DNA of 7,295 nucleotides from Candidatus Eiseniibacteriota bacterium (GTDB taxonomy: Bacteria; Eisenbacteria; RBG-16-71-46; CAIMUX01; VGJL01): positions 1-7,295 of the forward strand of contig WJJW01000251.1 in assembly GCA_014729455.1 (NCBI GenBank). The letters run 5' to 3'. The first letter of the stretch is position 1, and each line of letters opens with the position of its first letter. The position numbers and the translations under genes were made by a program. Under the pieces are notes generated by a model, which made no database searches, was not told the DNA's origin, and saw nothing but the letters and a program-made list of their open reading frames with translations. Shown in pieces: positions 1 through 5,766 of this stretch.

Positions 1-830
1 ATCTCGAACTGACCCATCGACGGTCCGTCTCCAAGCAGCGCCGGCGCAGTGGGCGAGGAGATGTCGATCACGACCGAGGGCCGCTGGGAGACGCTGACTA
101 CCGCGACGTCTTCCCGAAGCGCGATGTCGGTTCCGAGGAACTCGAGCGTCAGGTTCCCGACCGCGATGGGATCGGTGGGGTCCGAGACGTCGACGACCCA
201 GAACTCGTTCGATCCGATTGCGTAGACATACGGCCACCGGGTGACGAGATCGTTCAGACCGTCGGTGATTCCGAGAAACCCGCGGTAAAGGGGGGCGTCG
301 CCGCTCACGTCGAACACCCGGAGCCGTCCCTCGTTGGATCCGATGACGTCGGTGATGATGTACGCATACGGTGCCTCGACGTCGACCGTCTGCGGAATGT
401 CCCGCGGGAGCTCCGCGAAGTCGAAGTAGCCGAGCTGCTCGGGCGCCTGCGGATTCGAGACATCGATCTTCGCGAGAGCCGGGCTGCACGCGTAGACCAT
501 GTCCCCCTCCACGTCGATCGAGAAATGGCCCCAGGGGGAATCGAGGACGCCTAGCTGGATCGGCGCGGCCGGATCGGAGACGTCGACGACGAGGAGCTCG
601 TGGACGACGGGATCGTCCGGGAAGCGCGAGTTGTTGGCGACCATGTAGACACGGTCCCCTCGCACCGCGACGTCGAAGGGATCGTCGGTCACGTCGAGGG
701 TCCCGACGATCGGCTCCACGGGATCCGTCGCGTAGTCGAGGCAGTCCTCGCAGGCGATGACGCTCGTCACGAGAGACGCGAGACCGATCATGGAGAAGAG
801 GATCGGCGACAAGATTCCTGCGCAAGGCAT
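1..830 (-). CDS. LVIVD-repeat exported beta-propeller-like protein (C-terminus outside window)
   Basis: The frame is open from an ATG at 830 to the left edge (276 codons, no stop), so the C-terminus is missing. The start has a good Shine-Dalgarno, GGAGG at 836-840, five bases upstream. Residues 7-26 are hydrophobic and end in V-I-A-C27, which resembles a lipobox, so it is probably a lipoprotein. However, the segment before it has no Lys or Arg, which is unusual; M14 is a weaker alternative start. At least five copies of the LVIVD signature follow, near residues 80-94 (LVVDVSDPAAPIQLG), 119-134, 170-184, 210-225 and 252-267, spaced 39-51 residues apart. This matches the LVIVD family (PF08309), whose repeats are thought to build an extracytoplasmic propeller; substrate and role are unknown. 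It is transcribed away from the sigma/kinase operon, across the transposon remnants. Assignment to the repeat family is firm; cellular function is not known. Confidence 0.85.
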   Translation of the reverse strand, partial: MPCAGILSPILFSMIGLASLVTSVIACEDCLDYATDPVEPIVGTLDVTDDPFDVAVRGDRVYMVANNSRFPDDPVVHELLVVDVSDPAAPIQLGVLDSPWGHFSIDVEGDMVYACSPALAKIDVSNPQAPEQLGYFDFAELPRDIPQTVDVEAPYAYIITDVIGSNEGRLRVFDVSGDAPLYRGFLGITDGLNDLVTRWPYVYAIGSNEFWVVDVSDPTDPIAVGNLTLEFLGTDIALREDVAVVSVSQRPSVVIDISSPTAPALLGDGPSMGQFE

Positions 831-973
831 GATGACCTCCTCGCGCGGCCGTTGCTGTGAAGGTCTATATGGTATCGGGTAACATCTTGATCCACAAGGA
901 ATTGCATGCTTGAAGAAGATGTATCAGAGCGCGGAGCGTGGCTACTATGAGAGGGGTTTCAGTGCTGCAGACG
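831..973. other. 5' region of the LVIVD gene, no gene seen
   Basis: No coding frame here resembles a protein. Reading the minus strand towards the ATG at 830, a weak sigma-70-like pair can be picked out: TTGTGG and, after 17 bases, TACCAT (roughly 862-895). Both are poor matches, so it is only a candidate promoter. The stretch around 860-915 is visibly more A+T rich than the flanking genes, which fits a promoter region. Confidence 0.25.
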
Positions 974-1183
974 TCAGCTTGCGCAAACGAACCTGCTCGT
1001 CGGTTTCCAGATGAAACAGACCGACGCCAGGGGGCCACATCCGGAGGGGGTTCTCGGCACGTCGGTCAACTCCTTCAATCCGGACGGAGTTTCCGAAAGG
1101 GACATCATGACTTTGCAGGCCTTGCTGACGCTGCGAAACTCGGCCGCCAACTCGAGCATGCGGATCGGGGATTCCATCGCCAT
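974..1183 (-). pseudogene. Possible IS481-type transposase N-terminal fragment
   Basis: A 69-codon frame starts at ATG 1183 with an upstream AGAGGG Shine-Dalgarno (about 1188-1193). Its first 26 residues contain IRMLELAAEFRSVSKACKVM, very close to the N-terminal helix-turn-helix that opens IS481-type (rve/DDE) transposases, where a 'GxSRDTFYR' stretch normally follows. Here the similarity stops after residue 26. The rest (residues 27-69) is not recognisable in this frame, and no DDE catalytic domain is present, so this is a dead fragment. A neighbouring minus frame around 985-1010 has 'HLET' followed by 'RLRKL', reminiscent of a later IS481 stretch ('DLETxxxRLxxLE'); that would fit an internal deletion plus frameshift. 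TGTCGTTCAACCGCC on the minus strand (about 1204-1218), just upstream of the start, might be a transposon end, but no matching inverted end was found. Family assignment is from memory of the motif only. Confidence 0.45.
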
Positions 1184-1356
1184 CGGACCCTCTCACGGCC
1201 GGTCGGCGGTTGAACGACACCGAGTACGCGAGGGTTTCTCTCCGCGGTCTCTACGCCACTTCGGCGATTTATAGGGCTTCCGGAACCAGGGCGTAGTGAG
1301 ACAATGAGGACGGACACGGACCTTTCGCCAACGATCACTCGGTTCGCTTTCCTTTC

Positions 1357-1412
1357 GGAGAGGCCTCTCCCCTGCGGCCGAAGGGAACGGCCGCCCTGCG
1401 GCCATGAGGCCG
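1357..1412. repeat. Cluster of overlapping palindromes and hairpins
   Basis: Four symmetric elements are packed into 56 bases. 1357-1370 is a perfect 14-bp palindrome, GGAGAGGCCTCTCC. CGGCCG at 1375-1380 and again at 1388-1393 flanks a 7-base loop. GGCCGC at 1389-1394 pairs with GCGGCC at 1398-1403 across a 3-base loop. CGGCC at 1399-1403 pairs with GGCCG at 1408-1412 across a 4-base loop. The block lies just beyond the recognisable end of the IS91-type transposase remnant, on its 3' side. It may be a hairpin end of that element or GC-rich decay product. Presence of the palindromes is certain; their role is not. Confidence 0.6.
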
Positions 1413-1419
1413 TCCGGTG

Positions 1420-1932
1420 GACAGGGCGCTCCCGGGCCCGCCGGGGTCCACAGCCGATCGGGCAGGATGCTGTGGAAATGCGGGTTGGCATTCAGCGCTC
1501 CCCCGAAGCGCTGCACGGGGGTGATCGCTCTGCAGTGGCCGTTGCCGATTCCCACGTCCCGGCCACGCCCGCGCTGCAGGTGAACCGGATCCCCAGGAAC
1601 TGACCGAGCAGCTTGTTCAAGAGAGGCCGATCGGCGGCCAGGCGGACGCGCAACGTCCAGGGGAAGGTCAGCACCCACTGGCGGTATCCGGCCTCCGGTA
1701 GCCGGTCGTCGATCAGCCATGCGGCGGTGTCGGCTGCTCGTCGGGCCAGACAGCTCGGGCAGATCTTGTCCTTGCACGAGAAGGCTACGAGGCGTTCGAA
1801 GCCGCACCGCGGGTAGCGCAGGCGCGCGAAGCCGTGGCAGAGCAGGCCGCAGTCGAGGCAACGGCGGAACTCCCGCTCGACGAAGCGCGGGTAGCCGTCG
1901 CCATCGGGCCGGCGCTCCGCGATCCGACGCAT
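1420..1932 (-). pseudogene. IS91-family (HUH/Y2) transposase, frameshifted and truncated
   Basis: IS91-type transposases move DNA by a single-strand, rolling-circle-like route using an HUH nuclease. The first part, from ATG 1932 (in-frame stop TAG seven codons upstream), carries the N-terminal zinc-binding domain: PRFVEREFRRCLDCGLL, then ERLVAFSCKDKICPSCLARR, then YRQWVLTFPW. One cysteine expected in the 'CxxC' before ERLVAFSC is a tyrosine (Y40), so the zinc site is damaged. Homology then continues in another minus frame with VGIGNGHCRAITPVQRFGGA and LNANPHFHS, the family's HUH motif (HFH at 1472-1480). The switch falls near 1578-1584 and is consistent with a one-base deletion. After HFH, similarity fades within about 20 residues. 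No catalytic tyrosine region is seen, nor the family's usual C-terminus; intact members are roughly 350-400 residues. The remnant is surely inactive. Family call is confident; exact ends are not. Confidence 0.8.
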
Positions 1933-2077
1933 GCTCGCTGGTTCCGGCTCCTACGGGTGCGGGTCCGCCTGCGCGAGCGGGACGCCCGGGCTCTCGCCGC
2001 GCGCCTGGCCGATCTGGGGAATGGCTCCGCAGTCGCGACTCCGTCAAAAGTGGGCGTCCATACTCGTTGACCGCCAA

Positions 2078-2292
2078 CCGGGCCTCGGTCGTGGAAGATG
2101 GCAGTGCCGAATGAACTGCGCGATCAAAGACGGAAATCGTCCGCCGATCACGACGAAAGGACCCGGATCGATCCGGACCGATTCCGCTCGGAGGAGGCGG
2201 AGGGAAACCGGTATCATCGTTGGTCGACGACGATTCGAGCCGGGGTGGGAGATTCGCGAAGGCCGTCCGGGTTCGGGCTGGAAGTCATTGAT
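2078..2292 (+). other. Leader of the sigma/kinase operon
   Basis: This 215-base stretch lies between the transposase remnant and the sigma-factor start. A frame in phase with the sigma gene is open from ATG 2098, but its 65 codons are Arg/Asp-rich and match no part of the sigma family, so I treat it as noncoding leader. TATCAT at 2212-2217 is a fair -10 match but has no convincing -35 partner. A 14-bp palindrome lies at 2163-2176. The operon promoter is probably here, but I cannot place it. Confidence 0.4.
2163..2176. promoter_or_regulatory. 14-bp perfect palindrome, candidate operator
   Basis: CCGGATCGATCCGG reads the same on both strands and lies 117 bases before the sigma-factor start, in noncoding leader. 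A dimeric regulator site is possible. The local sequence is rich in GATC and CCGG words, so chance is a real alternative. Confidence 0.25.
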
Positions 2293-2859
2293 ATGCAACG
2301 CACTGAGAACCAGAAACGCATCACCCGGCTTCTCCGCATTCACCGTGAGGGGGACCGGACGGCCATCGACACCCTCCTCGATCTGGTCTACGACGAACTG
2401 CGCGGACTGGCCGACTCCTACCTCCGCGCCGAGCGCCCCGGCCACACCTTGCAGCCCACGGCCCTGGTGCATGAGGCCTACATGCGGCTGGTCGGCGCCG
2501 ACGTCCCGTGGGAGGATCGGGCCCACTTCTTCGCCGTGGCAGCCCGCACGATGCGGCGGATCCTCGTCGACCACGCTAGGGAGCGGGTCGCGATCAAACG
2601 CGGCGCCGGTTGGGTACGCACGACTCTCAACGACGGTCTGGAGCTGACCGCGACCCCGGCCGTGGAGCTCCTCCACCTCGATCGCGCCCTGCAGCAGCTC
2701 GCCGAGCAGGATGAACGGGTCGCCCGCGCCTCCGAGCTGCACTACTTTGGCGGGCTGAGCTACGAGGAGACCGCCAAGGTCCTCGACGTCTCGACGGCGA
2801 CGGTCCATCGCGACCTGCGCCTGGCCCGTGCCTGGCTCCACCGGGCGCTGGCCTCATGA
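2293..2859 (+). CDS. ECF-type RNA polymerase sigma factor (TIGR02999/PF07638 type)
   Basis: A 188-residue sigma factor that would direct RNA polymerase to a dedicated set of promoters. ATG 2293 is chosen because GGAAG (2280-2284) precedes it by eight bases and the length fits the family; the longer frame from 2098 adds a non-conserved 65-residue tail. Sigma region 2 spans about residues 8-100, with the hallmark HTLQPTALVHEAYMRLV (51-67) and AHFFAVAARTMRRILVDHAR (77-96). Region 4 spans about 125-185, with the helix-turn-helix LSYEETAKVLDVSTATVHRD. The acidic DAED-like motif usual in region 2.2 of ECF factors is replaced by the QPTALVHEAY stretch carrying T52 and T56. No anti-sigma gene adjoins it. 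Instead its stop overlaps the start of a transmembrane Ser/Thr kinase gene (ATGA, 2856-2859), the arrangement typical of kinase-controlled ECF groups. Its target promoters are unknown. Confidence 0.93.
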   Translation: MQRTENQKRITRLLRIHREGDRTAIDTLLDLVYDELRGLADSYLRAERPGHTLQPTALVHEAYMRLVGADVPWEDRAHFFAVAARTMRRILVDHARERVAIKRGAGWVRTTLNDGLELTATPAVELLHLDRALQQLAEQDERVARASELHYFGGLSYEETAKVLDVSTATVHRDLRLARAWLHRALAS

Positions 2860-5636
2860 TCCTCGATCGCGACAAGTGGATCCGGGTTCGCGAGCTGTTC
2901 GAACAGGCGGCACGGCGGGACCCCGGCGAACGCCCGCGCTTCCTGGATCGCGCCTGCGCGAGCGAGGATCCAACGGTCCGCCGCGAGGTCGAGCAGCTTC
3001 TCGCCTCGCTGGAGACCGTCGGCGACCGGGTGGAGGAGGCCGTCGCCGGTACCGCGACGGAGGCGATCGAGCGCGCCTCCGGGGCTCCGCGCGCTGGCGG
3101 GACCCTCGGTGTCTACAGGCTGATCGAGATCCTCGGAACCGGAGGGATGGCGACGGTCTACCTCGCCGAGCGCGCCGACGACGCCTTCCATCTCAAGGTC
3201 GCGATCAAGGTGGTGCACGGCGGGTTCGGCCGCCCCCGCCTCGTCGAGCGGTTCCGCGAGGAGCGGCGGATCCTCGCCTCCCTCGATCATCCGAACATCG
3301 CCCGCGTCCTCGACGGCGGCACGACCGACGAAGGGCTCCCCTATCTCGTCATGGAGCATGTCGCCGGTCGCCCGATCGACGCATATTGCGAAGCGCGGCG
3401 ACTGGACGTCCGGGACCGACTACAGCTGTTCCGTGCGGTCTGTTCCGCAGTCGACCATGCCCATCATCGGCTGGTCGTCCATCGCGATCTCAAGCCGGCG
3501 AACGTGCTGGTGACCGACGAGGGGATCCCCAAGCTGCTCGACTTCGGGATCGCCAAGCTCCTGGAGCAGGATCCGGATGCGCCCGCCCTCACTGGCGCCG
3601 ACGCCCGCCCGATGACCCCGCAGTACGCGAGCCCCGAGCAGATCCGCGGCGGCCCCGTCGGCACGGCCAGCGACGTGCACGCGCTGGGAATCTTGCTCTA
3701 CGAGCTGCTCACCGGAACCCACCCGTTCGCACATGCGGGGCCATCCTACCGGGATCTCGAGGATACGATCCTGGAAACGGAGCCAGCGGCGCCCGGCACG
3801 CTCGATCCGGAGCTGCCGCGCGACCTCGACAACATCGTCCTGCGCGCTCTGGAGAAGGACCCGGACCGCCGCTACGCTTCGGCGGCGGACTTCTCCGCCG
3901 ACATCGGCCGCCACCTGACCGGGCATCCCGTGCTCGCCCGCCCGTCCCCCTTCACGGACCGCGCGCTCAAGTACGTTCGGCGAAACGCGGTCTGGGTCGC
4001 CGTGGCCGCCGCGTTCCTCGTGACCCTCGTGGGCGCGGCCGCCGTCAGCATCTCCGCCTACCTGCGCGCGGATCGCTCGCGGATCGAGGCGGAGACCCAG
4101 CGCGATGCCTTGCAGGAAGTGAACCGCTTCATGTCCGGGATCTTCGAGGCGGCGAGCGCCGAGCAGCGCCAGTCGAAGGACGAGGTCAGCGCTCGGGAGA
4201 TCCTGGATGCGGCGGCGGAGAGGATCGACCGGGACCTCGCCGGGCGACCGGAGATCGCCGCCACGATCCGCAATGAGATCGGGCGGCGCTACTTCGAGAT
4301 CGGGCTCCTCGAGCCTTCCGAGGCGCTGCACCGCCGAGCCGTCCAGGACTGGCGGGATCTGGACAAGATCGGGTCGCCCGAGGGGATCGAGGCACTCGTC
4401 TTCCTCGGACAGGCCCTCCGCGCTCGGGGAGAGCCGGAAGAAGCGGTTGCGGTCCTCGAAGAGGCGGTCGCCCTCGCGACGCGGAAGGGCGAGGCGCCCG
4501 ACGCGCTCGTCTGGGACGCGAAGCGGTCGCTCGCCCATGCCCTGAAGACGAACGGCGAGTACGAGGCGTCCCGGTCCATCCTCGGGCCTCTTCTCGACGA
4601 GCTCCGGGGCGTCGAGGGCGAGGTCCTCGAGATCCGCTCCAGCGTGGCCAACGATCTCGGCATCGTCCTCTCGCGCATGGGTCGCTACGCGGAAGCCGAG
4701 GAGCTGCTGCGCGAGGCGATCGACGAGGGGGTGAAGGCGTTCGGCGAGCGCCACACGATGGTCGGCGAACGCTGGTCGAACCTGGCCGTTGTCCTCAACG
4801 CTCAGGATCGGCGCGAGGAAGCGGTCGTCTGCTCGCGCAAGGCGCTGGAGATCAACCGTGCCGTCCTGGGCGATGATCATCCGAGCGTCGCGGCGACCCG
4901 GCTGGGTCTGGCCGACGGGCTCGTGGGGATCGGGCGTGCGGCCGAGGCCGAGCCCTTGCACGATCAGGTGCTCGAGGTGTTCCGCGCCGCGTACGGAGAG
5001 GATCATCCGCAGGTCGGCGTCGTTCTCGCCAACCGGGCGATGGGCCTGATGAAGCAGGGCGAGTACGACCGCGCGCGGGAAGGGATGCGGGCCGCGCGCA
5101 AGATCTACGAGCAGACCTTCGGGCCCGATCACCACGTCACGGCGATCATCGTCCACAACCTCGCGCGGGTCGACTACGAGGCGGGAGTGCTGGACCGGGC
5201 GGAGCGGATCTGCCGCGAGGCGCTCGCGCTTCGCGAGCGGATCCTCGCCGCCGAGCATCCCGACATCGTTCGTTCCCTGGTTCTCCTCGGAGACATCCTG
5301 CGCGCGCGGGGGAGAGCCGACGAAGCGATCTCCCCGCTCGAAGAGGCGGTCCGCCGGGCCCGGACCCATCTGCCCCGCACGGACGGGGTCCGCCGGTCGG
5401 CCGAACGGGGGCTCGCCCTCTGCCTGCTGGAGAAGGATCGGTTCGAGAGGGCCGAGACGCTCCTGCTCGGCGTCTACGCGGTCGTCGATTCCCTCCATGG
5501 ATCCGATCACGACCGGACCCGGTCGGCCGCCGCCGATCTCGCCGCTTTCTACGAGCGGTGGGGCAGGCCCGAGGCCGCGGCCCGCTACCGGGCGCTCTCG
5601 GGCGCGCCGGGGACTGCCCGAAATCCAACTCATTGA
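2856..5636 (+). CDS. Transmembrane Ser/Thr protein kinase with C-terminal TPR array
   Basis: A 926-residue PknB-type (Hanks) kinase. Residues 1-80 form the helical stretch often seen before such kinases (WIRVRELFEQAARRDPGERP). The kinase domain (about 87-355) has every catalytic element: glycine loop GTGGMATVYLA (94-104), VAIK lysine K118, helix-C glutamate E136, HRD (209-211) with K213 and N216, DFG (229-231), and an activation segment with T254 ending in SPE (259-261). One membrane segment follows (about 378-402), preceded by positive residues, so the kinase faces the cytoplasm and the C-terminal part lies outside. Residues 403-460 are charged and helical. TPR repeats fill about 468-912; from 630 they keep an exact 42-residue kinesin-light-chain-like register with (G)xDHP turns. 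Start overlap with the sigma gene (ATGA) implies translational coupling, and the likely partner or substrate is that sigma factor. The sensed signal is unknown. Confidence 0.95.
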   Translation: MILDRDKWIRVRELFEQAARRDPGERPRFLDRACASEDPTVRREVEQLLASLETVGDRVEEAVAGTATEAIERASGAPRAGGTLGVYRLIEILGTGGMATVYLAERADDAFHLKVAIKVVHGGFGRPRLVERFREERRILASLDHPNIARVLDGGTTDEGLPYLVMEHVAGRPIDAYCEARRLDVRDRLQLFRAVCSAVDHAHHRLVVHRDLKPANVLVTDEGIPKLLDFGIAKLLEQDPDAPALTGADARPMTPQYASPEQIRGGPVGTASDVHALGILLYELLTGTHPFAHAGPSYRDLEDTILETEPAAPGTLDPELPRDLDNIVLRALEKDPDRRYASAADFSADIGRHLTGHPVLARPSPFTDRALKYVRRNAVWVAVAAAFLVTLVGAAAVSISAYLRADRSRIEAETQRDALQEVNRFMSGIFEAASAEQRQSKDEVSAREILDAAAERIDRDLAGRPEIAATIRNEIGRRYFEIGLLEPSEALHRRAVQDWRDLDKIGSPEGIEALVFLGQALRARGEPEEAVAVLEEAVALATRKGEAPDALVWDAKRSLAHALKTNGEYEASRSILGPLLDELRGVEGEVLEIRSSVANDLGIVLSRMGRYAEAEELLREAIDEGVKAFGERHTMVGERWSNLAVVLNAQDRREEAVVCSRKALEINRAVLGDDHPSVAATRLGLADGLVGIGRAAEAEPLHDQVLEVFRAAYGEDHPQVGVVLANRAMGLMKQGEYDRAREGMRAARKIYEQTFGPDHHVTAIIVHNLARVDYEAGVLDRAERICREALALRERILAAEHPDIVRSLVLLGDILRARGRADEAISPLEEAVRRARTHLPRTDGVRRSAERGLALCLLEKDRFERAETLLLGVYAVVDSLHGSDHDRTRSAAADLAAFYERWGRPEAAARYRALSGAPGTARNPTH

Positions 5637-5766
5637 GATTTAACGAGATCCGAGAATTTCCCTCTTTTCCTGAGGGTTCCCCCACCGATTTTTCGCCGTT
5701 CTGAATAGAAGAGGAATCCGGCATCAGGCGCCGGTCCAACGGCACCAGCTCAAACAGGAGAAGGAC
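5637..5766 (+). promoter_or_regulatory. Intergenic region between kinase and propeller genes
   Basis: These 130 bases are the most A+T-rich stretch between the plus-strand genes. Two small hairpins can be drawn: CCCTC (5660-5664) with GAGGG (5672-5676), and CCGGC (5718-5722) with GCCGG (5730-5734). Neither is followed by a T-tract, so neither is a convincing terminator. No clear -35/-10 pair was found. AGGAG at about 5755-5759 is the ribosome binding site of the next gene. Whether transcription reads through from the kinase or restarts here is open. Confidence 0.35.

Noticed and set aside
371..760. 129-codon plus-strand frame opposite the LVIVD gene
   Set aside because: It is almost wholly Arg/Pro/Ser/Gly and lies opposite a frame with clear repeats; a shadow.
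1193..2077. A single 294-residue minus-strand protein over the transposase region
   Set aside because: Only its middle (around 1440-1575) is homologous to IS91 transposase; the rest is an out-of-frame reading, so it is not an intact gene.
2098..2292. N-terminal extension of the sigma factor
   Set aside because: The 65 added residues match nothing in the family, and ATG 2293 has a good Shine-Dalgarno and gives the usual length.
2828..4276. 482-codon plus-strand frame overlapping the kinase
   Set aside because: It is an Arg/Pro/Gly-rich shifted reading of the kinase domain, while the 2856-5636 frame has all kinase motifs.
3420..5633. 737-codon open frame antisense to the kinase
   Set aside because: It mirrors the kinase codon by codon and has no recognisable domain. 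Long antisense frames are expected opposite GC-rich genes with strong third-position bias.
5660..5676. Intrinsic terminator after the kinase
   Set aside because: The stem is only five pairs and is followed by TTCCCCC rather than a T-tract.
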